Part shown: one piece after another, positions 50,701 through 59,040 of the stretch
How positions within the stretch are numbered: the first letter of the stretch is position 1
Layout: each line of letters begins with the position of its first letter
NCBI GenBank assembly: GCA_016710745.1
Contig: JADJVB010000010.1
Span: 434,001-498,000 of the forward strand
Direction of reading: 5' to 3'
Source: Chitinophagaceae bacterium
GTDB lineage: Bacteria > Bacteroidota > Bacteroidia > Chitinophagales > Chitinophagaceae
DNA: 64,000 nucleotides
Position numbers and translations under genes: made by a program
The notes under the pieces: generated by a model
Told to the model about the DNA's origin: nothing
The model's database searches: none
Seen by the model: only the letters and a program-made list of their open reading frames with translations

Positions 50701-53700
50701 TTATCGGTATTTGGGCGAACCATGGATCTTCACCTAATCCCAATGATAACATTTATTATAACACCGTAAATATTGAGGGCGTTGCAGCTTCAGGAGCAAA
50801 TCCAAGTTTTGGATTTCACAGGGGCAACTTTGCAATTACTCCGGTAAACCAGGTTGTAGTTGACATACGGAATAACATTTTCAACAATACCCGTTCCGGA
50901 GGAACAGGAGCACACTACGCTATCGGTAATTTTTTCAATGCAACAACGGTGAGCGCTGTAGGATGGGGTGCTAACGCATCAAATAATAACGTTCTTAATG
51001 CAAATGCTGCAACCATCGGCCATTGGCAAACAGCTCAAACATTTGGAGGTTGGAAAACAGTTTCGGTAAGTGATGCTGCTTCATTATCGGCTGTTGCGGT
51101 ACCGTTTGTTAACACAGTAACCGCTGATCTGCATTTGAATTTTGGAGTTACACCAACTGCCATCGAATCCGGCGGACAGGTAATAGCAGGAATCGCTATT
51201 GACTACGACAATCAGGTACGTCCCGGCCCTATTGGCTCTGTAAATGGTGGTGCTTTTGCACCGGATATGGGTGCTGATGAATTTGACGGGGTGTATCTGG
51301 ATATTATACCTCCGGCTATAACTTACACACCGCTGTCAGGAACTTTATGCGCAACCAACGTAACATTATCAGCTGTTATTACTGACAATAGTGGAATAAA
51401 TACAACTGCAGGAACCAAGCCCCGTATGTATTTCAAAAAATCAACTGATGCCAATACATTCGCCGGTAATACAAGTGGCGACAATGGCTGGAAATATGTA
51501 GAGGCAACAAACGCCGCTTCGCCATTTAGCTTTACTACCAATTACGCTTTATTACAGGCACCGGTAACCGGCGGCGATATCATTCAGTATTTCGTGGTAG
51601 CCCAGGATCTGGCAACGCCGGCTGTTGTAGGAATTAACAGTGGTGTATTTAATGCTACCCCTGCCAGCGTTAACCTGGCTGCAGGCAATTTCCCGATTAC
51701 AGGAACAATAAACAGTTACAACATAGGAGCTGGCGGTATCAGTGGAACAGTAACCATAGGAGCGGCAGGTACTTACCCTACGTTAACCGGCGCCGGTGGT
51801 TTATTTGCTGATTTGAATGCCGGAGGATTAACCGGAAATGTAATAGCAAACATACTTGATGCAACCATAACAGAACCGGGAACTAATGCGTTGAACCAGA
51901 TGGCCTATGGTTGCGGTGGTCCGTTTACATTGACCATCAAACCCAATACAGGTGTTACGGCTGCGCTTAGCAATGCTTTCTCCGGCTACCTGATCAGGAT
52001 ATTATCCAATAATGTGATCATAGACGGATCTAATAATGGTTCAACCAGCAGGGATCTTACCATAGAAAATACAACGACCACCACGCCAAGTGTTTTATTA
52101 ATTGGTTCAACAGGTACGGTACCTGTTACCAACGTAACCGTAAAAAACAGTATTTTAATTAATGGTGCCAATACCAATTCCGCAGTTGTGGTTTCCGATG
52201 GAACAGCGCCTGGAACAGCCGGTTATTTTAACAATATCACCATCCAAAACAACAGCATTCAAAAAGCCTATATCGCCAACTATAATATTGCAGTAGTTGC
52301 ACCTGGCAATGGTAGCGGTTTGTTAATTACCGGAAATGATATCAATACAGCCGGTGCAAATTCAGTAAGGTTGGTACCGGTTTATGTGCAGGGTATTGAT
52401 GGGGCGACGATTTCCAATAATAACCTCGGTAATATTGCCAATACATTGGACGCGGCCAATGTAACAGCTATCTGGTTGGCAACGGGAACGGTAAATACGA
52501 CGATATCTGGTAATAACATTTCCAGCATCAGCACCACTTCGGGTGCTCCAAGGGGAATTGCAGTTTCTTCCGGTGCTGCTGTCACCAATGTTGTTGTAAC
52601 CGGTAATACTATTAATGGCCTCACATCATCCAGTACCGGAACAACAACAGGTATTTTTCTGTTTAGCACCACCGGAGATGTTGAAATAAGCAAAAACAAG
52701 ATCAGCGACATTAAAAATACCAACGGCACCGGATTTGGTAGTAATGGCATTCAATTGGCCACTACACTAACCGGAGCCAATATTGATGTCAATAATAATT
52801 TTGTCTGGGATATTGCCGGAAATGGTTTTAACGGCGCCGGATTAGGTGACAATGGTTATGGAATTATTGTTACAGCAGGCGGCGGATATAATATTGATTA
52901 CAATACAATACACCTGAATACGGAGCAGGTTAGTGCAACCGGCAGGCCAATGGCTATTAATATTACATCAGGAGTTACTGCAGCAGGTGCAATTAACCTG
53001 CGCAATAATATTTTGGCAACCAACCAAACAACAGGAACCAACCGGTATGCGATCTATTCGGCTGCTGCCAGTGCTGTGTTTGGAACTATTGACTATAATG
53101 ATTACTCAAGCGCCGGACCAAACCTTGGATTTATTGGTGTTGACCGAACAACACTTGCCGATATTCAAACAGGCTTTGGCGGTAATCTTAATTCAAAGAA
53201 TGTATTACCGGTATTTGTTGGTGCTAACGACCTGCATTTGAGTACAGCAGCCGGTGCAAACTGGTGCTTAAATGGCACAGCTACACCCCTTGTTGGTATC
53301 ACAACAGATATTGATGGCGATACCAGGCATGTAACAACACCGGATATGGGTGCGGATGAATTTGTAGCGGTTGGTTCAGGTGATATTGCTACGCCGGCTT
53401 CTCAAACAGTTTGTACGGGCGTTCCCATCACGACTATCGTTCTTTCAGGTGGTGCGGCTTCTTATAGCTGGACAAGAGATAATCCCGGCGTAACCGGAAT
53501 CGCAGCCAGCGGAACGGGTAATATCAGCGGTACGCTGGTTAATGCTACGGCATCACCGGTAACAGTTACTTTTACCATTACCGCATTAAATGCTGATAAC
53601 TGTGCGGCTCCTGCCACATTTACTGCTACTGTTACAGTTAACCCAACCAATTCGGTTACTTTAACCTCGGCTGTGGGTACCGATGCACAAACGGTTTGTA

Positions 53701-56700
53701 TCAACACAGCGATCACCAATATTACTTATTCAACAACCGGTGCTACCGGTGCTACGGTAACCGGTTTGCCGGCAGGCGTTACCGGTAGTTGGTTAGCTAA
53801 TGTGGTAACCATCAGTGGTACGCCAACAGTTTCCGGTCCGTTCAGTTATACAGTTACCTTAACGGGTGGTTGTGGAACAGTTACTGCAACCGGTACAATA
53901 ACAGTAACAGCAAATAACACGGTTACCTTAACTTCTGCTGCAGGTACCAATGCACAAACGGTATGTATCAATACAGCGATCACCAATATTACTTATTCAA
54001 CAACCGGAGCAACCGGTGCTACGGTAACCGGTTTACCGGCCGGCGTAACAGGAGCATGGGCTGCCAATGTGGTAACCATCAGTGGTACACCAACGGCGAG
54101 CGGTCCGTTCAGTTATACCGTTACCTTAACGGGAGGTTGTGGTACTGTTACTGCTACCGGTTCAATAACAGTAACGCCGGCTTCTAATGCTACCATAGTG
54201 TATATCGGTTCGCCTTACTGTACAACCAGTGGCACCGCAACAGTTACCCAAACCGGAACTGGTGGTGGTACCTATTCAGCCGCACCGGCTGGTTTAACAC
54301 TGAATACAGCAAGCGGGGACATCACCCTGGTATCAAGCGCACCCGGAACCTATACCGTTACCTACACGGTGGCGGCTGCCGGTGGTTGCCCGGTATTTAC
54401 CACCACAACTTCGGTTACTGTTTCCAGTTGTGTAGGTTGCACATGGACTGCCGATGCGGTTTATCCGATTACTGTTTTGGATCAGGCCACAGTGAGCGTT
54501 GGCAGCAACATGTATGCTTTTGGCGGTGTAAGTACATCGATCATCGGCAATGCCTATAAATTTGACGGTGCTTCCTGGACGGCAATCGCACCATTACCGG
54601 TTGGGCTTGAGTTCCCGGCTGCAGCCACCGATGGTACAAATATTTACGTTGCCGGTGGTGCAAATGGCAGCGGCATACCCCAAACATCTTTGTACCGGTA
54701 TAATGTGGCAACCAATACCTATACCACGCTGGCTTCTTTCACCACCGGAACCTGGAACCAGTCGCTGGTATTTTTAAACAACAAACTCTATAAATTCTGT
54801 GGTACTATTGCTTCTTCAGTCTCAACCAATGTTTTGGAGATCTATGACATAGCTTCCAATACCTGGAGCCTGGGTGCCAACTATCCTGCGTCCCTCAGTT
54901 TTGTGACCGCGGTTGCGAAAGGTAATTTTATTTACTCAGCCGGCGGAATTGATGTCGTTTCTGTGGCAACACTTAAAACTTACCGCTACGACCCTGCTGC
55001 CAATAGCTGGAACGACGCTGCGATTGCCGACCTCCCGCAAACCCGGTGGGGTGCAGCAGGAGCTATTTATAATAACAACTTTATTGTTGCAGGTGGGTAT
55101 GTTAACGGTAACAACATTTCCAACACCGCCTTAAACTGGGATCTCACGACCAATACCTGGTCGCCGGTTGTAAATATGCTCGGCGAGCGCGCACGGATGA
55201 CTGGAGCGACGCTGGGGGCGAGCTTCCATGTAATTGGAGGCCGTTCAATTGCTTCTCCAGGTTTTGTTGGTACCAACGATAACCAAAAACTAACCTGCGC
55301 ACCGCCGGTGTATACCTGCGCTGAGAATTTTGATGCTGTTATGGTGCCTGCATTACCCGGTGCCTGGTACGCATCAACCGGTATGGTTAACGGAAGTTCT
55401 ACACCCTGGGTTACCAGCAATGCAGCCAGTTCAAGCGCACCCAATTCGGCATTTACAAATGATCCGGGAAGTGCTTCGGATGAGTACCTGGATACCCGGC
55501 CATACGCGTTACCGGCAGCCGGATTCAGTCGTTTATACTTCATGAATAACTATGCTTTAGAAAATAATTTTGATGGTATGGTTTTGGAAATTTCCGTCAA
55601 TAACGGCGCTTTTGTTGATATTCTTGCTGCCGGCGGTACATTTGTAACCGGAGGTTACAGCGCAGCCCTTCTCGGCAACGGCAATCCGCTTGGAACCCGG
55701 CAGGCCTGGACTGGCATTTCAGGAGGTTTTATCACTACTTCGGTTAATCTTCCGGCCAGTGCTAACGGACAGAATGTAATATTCCGTTTCAGGAGAGGAA
55801 CTGATAACAGTGTGTCCTCAACGGGCGTATACATAGATGATGTATATGTGATTCAGACAGCAACCATAAGTTATGCGGGATCACCCTATTGCAGTAATGC
55901 AGGAACGGCCAATGTAACGCTTACGGGAACATCGGGCGGTACATTCAGCGCAGCACCAGCGGGATTAAGCCTGAATACATCTACCGGTGCGGTAGACCTG
56001 GGCGCCAGTATGCCTGGAACCTATACCGTTACGTATAGCGTGAGTTCGGGTGGTGGCTGTCCGTTATTTACAACTACGGCATCTATTACCATAACAGCAT
56101 TACCAACAGCAACTATCAGCTATCCGGGTAGTCCTTATTGCTCTAACGGAGGTACAGCCACTGTAACCCAAACCGGTACAGCAGGTGGTACTTACAGTTC
56201 TACAGCAGGTTTAAGCATAAATGCTTCAACCGGTGCGGTTGACTTAGGCGCCAGCGCCCCTGGTACTTATACTGTTACCTATACCATTGCAGCAGGCAGC
56301 GGATGTCCTGCGGTACCTGTAACAACAACGATAACCATTACAGCCCTTCCGACAGCAACGATAGCCTACACCGGCTCACCATATTGCTCTAATGCAGGTA
56401 CAGCTACAGTAACCCAAACAGGTACTGCAGGCGGTACATATAGCGCAGTGCCTGGAGGTTTAAGCATTAGTCCAACAACAGGAACCGTAACCCTGGGCAC
56501 CAGTGTCCCCGGTACTTATACTGTTACTTATACCATTGCAGCGGCGGGTGGATGTCCGGCAGTTTCAACCAGTACTACGATAACAATAACAGCTTTACCA
56601 TCAGCAACGATCGTTTATTCAGGCTCACCGTATTGCTCAAACGCAGGAACAGCCAACGTAACCCAAACCGGTACAGCCGGTGGAACTTACTCCGCACTAC

Positions 56701-58874
56701 CTGGTGGTTTAGTAATTAACTCTGCAACAGGCGCAGTTACCCTGGGTACCAGCGCTCCTGGAACCTACACGGTTACGTATTCATTTGTAGCAGCAGGCGG
56801 ATGTCCGGCAGTTTCAACCAGTACTACGATAACAATAACAGCTTTACCATCGGCAACGATCGTTTATACAGGCTCACCATACTGCGCAACGGTAGTATCG
56901 GCACCGGTTACCCGTACGGGCACAGCCGGCGGAACCTATAGTGCCGCACCGGCAGGCTTAACGATAGACCCGGCAACCGGTACGGTATCGCCACAAACGA
57001 GCACCCCTGGTACGTATACAGTTACTTACACGATTGCATCCGGAGGCGGATGTCCAGCAGTGTCAACCACCACCACAATCACCATTACAGCTGCACCGAA
57101 TATCATTATCTTCTATGCAGGTAATCCATATTGTTCCAATGCAGGAACAGCCAATGTAACCAGATTTGGTACACCGGGTGGAACCTATAGTTCAACGCCA
57201 GGCTTAAGTATTACTCCTGCCACGGGCGCTGTTAACTTAGGTGGAAGTACGCCAGGAACGTATACGGTTACCTACACGGTACCGGCCTCAGGCGGTTGTG
57301 GCATCACGCTAACAACAACCACCATCACGATCACGGCAGCACCAACAGCCACGATCGCCTATACGGGCTCACCATACTGTAGCAATGCAGGCACGGCAAC
57401 GGTTACCCTTACCGGCTCACCTGCCGGCGGAACCTATAGTTCAACGCCGGGCCTAACGCTCAATCCAACAACAGGAGCGGTAACCCTGGGCACGAGCACA
57501 CCGGGAACCTACACGGTTACCTACACGGTACTGGCAGGCGGCGGATGTCCTACCTACACCACCACAACAACGATCACGATAACGGCCTTACCGGCAGCTA
57601 CGATAGCGTACACGGGTAGTCCGTATTGCTCCAATGCAGGCACCGCCAATGTAACCAGAACAGGTACAGCAGGTGGTACGTACAGCGCAGCACCGGGCGG
57701 CTTAACGATAAGTGCCACAACAGGTGCCGTAACATTGGGCACCAGCACAGCCGGCACCTATACGGTTACCTATACCATTGGAGCAGGCGGCGGATGTCCG
57801 GTTGTAACAGCAACAACATCCATCACCATAACCACCTTGCCGACAGCCACAATAAGCTATGCCGGCAATCCATTCTGCCAGAATGCAGTACCAAACACGG
57901 TTAATGTTACCAGAACAGGTAATGCAGGCGGAACCTACTCAGCAGCACCTGCAGGCTTAAGCATTAGTCCAACAACAGGAACCGTAACCCTGGGCACCAG
58001 TACCCCTGGCACCTATACGGTTACTTATACCTTAGCAGCGGGCGGCGGATGCCCGGTAGTAACAGCCACGACAACCATTACGGTTCAGTCGCTGTCAACC
58101 GCAGCTACAGCAGCCACGGCCACGCCATCATCACTGTGCGGACCAGGCTCAGTAACCTTAGCGGTAACGGGTGGTTCACTGGGAAGTGGAGCGAGCTGGA
58201 AATGGTATAGCGGATCATGTGGTGGAACACTGGTAGGCACCGGTGCCACGATCACGATTCCGGTAAGTGCAACGACCACTTATTTTGTAAGAGCAGAAGG
58301 CGCTTGTAACACAACTACCTGTGTTAGTGTATCGGTAACGGTAAACGTACAACCAACGGTAAGCCTGTCGGCTTCACCGGTAACGGTACTAAGCCGTCCG
58401 GGACAAACGACCACGTTAACAGCGGCGGTGTCACCGGCAACGGGTACAACGATCACCTGGTACAGGAATGATGTGGTGGTGCCTGGCGCTACGTCAACAA
58501 CCTTAGTTGTAGATATCGACAAACTGGGTGTATACACGGTTCGGGTAACCACGGGAGCGGGCTGTACAGCCTTATCGAATGCGGTGGCTATTACCACAGA
58601 AAGTTCGAACCAATTGTTCATCTCACCAAATCCAAACAACGGTGCGTTCAAAGTGAGGTTCTACAGCAATTACCAGAACTATGGTGCATTGCGTCATTTG
58701 GTGATATTCAGTGCACTTGGACAAAAAGTGTATGATAAAACCTTCCCGATCACGGCGCCATACAGTGCAATGGATGTAGATATCCGTAACCTGGGCAAGG
58801 GCACTTATTTTGTGATGGTAACCGATGCCACCGGCGAATTTGTGTTGGCAACGGGTAAAGTGATCACGCAGTAA
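47772..58874 (+). CDS. Giant T9SS-secreted multidomain repeat protein (3700 residues)
   Basis: Signal peptide 1-20 (ends SSQAQ). Domains in order: jelly-roll/MAM-like (20-215), fibronectin-like (215-330), right-handed beta-helix I (about 331-1172, many 'NNTI..' turns, ending DMGADEF), a cysteine-containing Ig-like domain, beta-helix II (about 1322-1864, again DMGADEF), a PKD-like domain, two 89-residue Ig-like repeats (about 1960-2135), one 83-residue repeat (from 2138), a kelch-type propeller (2221-2510), a second MAM-like domain (2515-2693), nine tandem 83-residue repeats (2696-3442), a final Ig-like region and the T9SS sorting domain ending in 'LFISPNPNNGAF'. It is probably a cell-surface adhesin or glycan-binding protein that reaches the surface by the Por secretion system. 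No catalytic site seen. Composition is Thr/Gly/Ala-rich. Confidence 0.9.
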   Translation: MKKIYFLLLTILAAVSSQAQTTLISPTGEGGFENGATFAANGWTVVNGATNQWFVGTVAVPSAGTNSAYISNDVAGATYNYLNSSASTVHFYRDITFPAGETNIVLSFKWKAVGEGNYDYVTVYSMPTSVTPVFNSPAGGSQSWLNIPTAYSGAVVHATPPNLNVQATYQTQTICLPAAYAGTTRRLVFMWSNDGSLGGPQPGSIDEISLVSSIASAPANQPTVLGLTPISTSQIDGSFTAAAGAPDGYLTVRYPAGSATTAPANGTTYTTGSNLGLGKVVSALAATTFNATGLTANTNYDFYVYAYNSATCGGGPLYRTVTPLTGTQSTPACGGLAGGTYSVGPTGTYTTLTAAIAATSGGITGPVIFELQTTYTSGAETYPITFPANGCTGPVNSITVRPVTGAAGLVITSSNATATVDFNGASYVTIDGRPGGVGVTSQLTIANTATGSAVATRFINDAVNNTVKYCSITGSTTTSFGVVLFSTGTVTGNDNNTISNNNIGPSGANLPLNGIYSLGSSAAIDNSGNTVSGNNIFDYFSAASATNGMNINSNNSGWVITNNKLYQTATRRFTTANTHNGINITSGSGYTITGNTIGFANIGGTGTTNLVGNSVDLTGTFPSAYTTIGTANATRYIAISGAFTAGGTVSEIQNNTIAGFALYTSSGATTTNGIWCGINVTSGNVNIGTTTGNTIGATSGNGSVYTACTTTGGAIVGIYASSVNTVVIKNNTIGALDAMGTTASLSGGITGINTAGTLGVITITGNTIGNATNPGLRMGNLTTGGNLSNIGTTFGIASGTCVFQGILNSATGAIIIGTVAEPNIIQNVSQNSTGTSVSFRGINISGGTYSITGNIINNITSRSANITTATAGLAGLGILHTGGLAGSVISQNTINNLELANAVTTGTNVSGIGVANTPVDITRNKIYDLRNASTSVTAATPGTASGIFIRSATAAGNVNVVNNMISLGNGQTTNTSFIGIWANHGSSPNPNDNIYYNTVNIEGVAASGANPSFGFHRGNFAITPVNQVVVDIRNNIFNNTRSGGTGAHYAIGNFFNATTVSAVGWGANASNNNVLNANAATIGHWQTAQTFGGWKTVSVSDAASLSAVAVPFVNTVTADLHLNFGVTPTAIESGGQVIAGIAIDYDNQVRPGPIGSVNGGAFAPDMGADEFDGVYLDIIPPAITYTPLSGTLCATNVTLSAVITDNSGINTTAGTKPRMYFKKSTDANTFAGNTSGDNGWKYVEATNAASPFSFTTNYALLQAPVTGGDIIQYFVVAQDLATPAVVGINSGVFNATPASVNLAAGNFPITGTINSYNIGAGGISGTVTIGAAGTYPTLTGAGGLFADLNAGGLTGNVIANILDATITEPGTNALNQMAYGCGGPFTLTIKPNTGVTAALSNAFSGYLIRILSNNVIIDGSNNGSTSRDLTIENTTTTTPSVLLIGSTGTVPVTNVTVKNSILINGANTNSAVVVSDGTAPGTAGYFNNITIQNNSIQKAYIANYNIAVVAPGNGSGLLITGNDINTAGANSVRLVPVYVQGIDGATISNNNLGNIANTLDAANVTAIWLATGTVNTTISGNNISSISTTSGAPRGIAVSSGAAVTNVVVTGNTINGLTSSSTGTTTGIFLFSTTGDVEISKNKISDIKNTNGTGFGSNGIQLATTLTGANIDVNNNFVWDIAGNGFNGAGLGDNGYGIIVTAGGGYNIDYNTIHLNTEQVSATGRPMAINITSGVTAAGAINLRNNILATNQTTGTNRYAIYSAAASAVFGTIDYNDYSSAGPNLGFIGVDRTTLADIQTGFGGNLNSKNVLPVFVGANDLHLSTAAGANWCLNGTATPLVGITTDIDGDTRHVTTPDMGADEFVAVGSGDIATPASQTVCTGVPITTIVLSGGAASYSWTRDNPGVTGIAASGTGNISGTLVNATASPVTVTFTITALNADNCAAPATFTATVTVNPTNSVTLTSAVGTDAQTVCINTAITNITYSTTGATGATVTGLPAGVTGSWLANVVTISGTPTVSGPFSYTVTLTGGCGTVTATGTITVTANNTVTLTSAAGTNAQTVCINTAITNITYSTTGATGATVTGLPAGVTGAWAANVVTISGTPTASGPFSYTVTLTGGCGTVTATGSITVTPASNATIVYIGSPYCTTSGTATVTQTGTGGGTYSAAPAGLTLNTASGDITLVSSAPGTYTVTYTVAAAGGCPVFTTTTSVTVSSCVGCTWTADAVYPITVLDQATVSVGSNMYAFGGVSTSIIGNAYKFDGASWTAIAPLPVGLEFPAAATDGTNIYVAGGANGSGIPQTSLYRYNVATNTYTTLASFTTGTWNQSLVFLNNKLYKFCGTIASSVSTNVLEIYDIASNTWSLGANYPASLSFVTAVAKGNFIYSAGGIDVVSVATLKTYRYDPAANSWNDAAIADLPQTRWGAAGAIYNNNFIVAGGYVNGNNISNTALNWDLTTNTWSPVVNMLGERARMTGATLGASFHVIGGRSIASPGFVGTNDNQKLTCAPPVYTCAENFDAVMVPALPGAWYASTGMVNGSSTPWVTSNAASSSAPNSAFTNDPGSASDEYLDTRPYALPAAGFSRLYFMNNYALENNFDGMVLEISVNNGAFVDILAAGGTFVTGGYSAALLGNGNPLGTRQAWTGISGGFITTSVNLPASANGQNVIFRFRRGTDNSVSSTGVYIDDVYVIQTATISYAGSPYCSNAGTANVTLTGTSGGTFSAAPAGLSLNTSTGAVDLGASMPGTYTVTYSVSSGGGCPLFTTTASITITALPTATISYPGSPYCSNGGTATVTQTGTAGGTYSSTAGLSINASTGAVDLGASAPGTYTVTYTIAAGSGCPAVPVTTTITITALPTATIAYTGSPYCSNAGTATVTQTGTAGGTYSAVPGGLSISPTTGTVTLGTSVPGTYTVTYTIAAAGGCPAVSTSTTITITALPSATIVYSGSPYCSNAGTANVTQTGTAGGTYSALPGGLVINSATGAVTLGTSAPGTYTVTYSFVAAGGCPAVSTSTTITITALPSATIVYTGSPYCATVVSAPVTRTGTAGGTYSAAPAGLTIDPATGTVSPQTSTPGTYTVTYTIASGGGCPAVSTTTTITITAAPNIIIFYAGNPYCSNAGTANVTRFGTPGGTYSSTPGLSITPATGAVNLGGSTPGTYTVTYTVPASGGCGITLTTTTITITAAPTATIAYTGSPYCSNAGTATVTLTGSPAGGTYSSTPGLTLNPTTGAVTLGTSTPGTYTVTYTVLAGGGCPTYTTTTTITITALPAATIAYTGSPYCSNAGTANVTRTGTAGGTYSAAPGGLTISATTGAVTLGTSTAGTYTVTYTIGAGGGCPVVTATTSITITTLPTATISYAGNPFCQNAVPNTVNVTRTGNAGGTYSAAPAGLSISPTTGTVTLGTSTPGTYTVTYTLAAGGGCPVVTATTTITVQSLSTAATAATATPSSLCGPGSVTLAVTGGSLGSGASWKWYSGSCGGTLVGTGATITIPVSATTTYFVRAEGACNTTTCVSVSVTVNVQPTVSLSASPVTVLSRPGQTTTLTAAVSPATGTTITWYRNDVVVPGATSTTLVVDIDKLGVYTVRVTTGAGCTALSNAVAITTESSNQLFISPNPNNGAFKVRFYSNYQNYGALRHLVIFSALGQKVYDKTFPITAPYSAMDVDIRNLGKGTYFVMVTDATGEFVLATGKVITQ
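53650..54180 (+). repeat. Two near-identical Ig-like repeats, period 267 bases
   Basis: Inside the giant gene, 'QTVCINTAITNITYSTTGA' and about 70 further residues occur twice with a spacing of exactly 267 bases (89 codons) and only a few differences. Confidence 0.85.
55857..58097 (+). repeat. Nine tandem 83-codon repeats in the giant gene
   Basis: Units of about 249 bases each begin ATI-Y-GSPYC and end GTYTVTYT...GGCP...TITIT, with two conserved cysteines per unit. A tenth copy lies apart at about 54183, before the kelch region. Identities between neighbours are patchy, with shared runs over 50 bases. Confidence 0.93.
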
Positions 58875-58900
58875 AATAACCAATCGCATCATAATAAACT

Positions 58901-58934
58901 AAAACCGTTCAGCCTCAGGCTGGACGGTTTTTTT
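58901..58934 (+). terminator. Rho-independent terminator after the giant gene
   Basis: 14-base-pair stem (58901-58914 with 58918-58931, one G-U pair), loop TCA, followed by TTT. Confidence 0.85.
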
Positions 58935-58977
58935 CTGTCATTTCGATCCCGAGAACTATCGGGGAGAAATGACAGAA
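58935..58977. repeat. Palindromic repeat CTGTCATTTCG...CGAAATGACAG type
   Basis: CTGTCATTTC pairs with GAAATGACAG; inner bases TCCCGA..AACTATCGGGGA pair as well, forming a long near-palindrome in the intergenic gap. It shares the AACTATCGGG core with the rimP-nusA element. Confidence 0.7.
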
Positions 58978-59013
58978 TAGCAAGTTGTAGCTTTTTAGCC
59001 CCTGTTCAAAGCT

Positions 59014-59021
59014 TAACTTTG
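59014..59021 (+). promoter_or_regulatory. -7 promoter element of the ABC exporter gene
   Basis: TAACTTTG, exact consensus, 19 bases before the ATG at 59041. Confidence 0.5.
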
Positions 59022-59040
59022 CAGCGAAATAGAAATTACC

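Noticed and set aside
52933..53241. Short frames in other registers within the giant gene
   Set aside because: They are Thr/Gln/Leu-rich frameshifted translations of the repeats without start signals.
55857..58097. Phage tail fibre or polyketide-type modular enzyme
   Set aside because: The repeats carry no catalytic motif, and the signal peptide plus T9SS ending shows a secreted surface protein.
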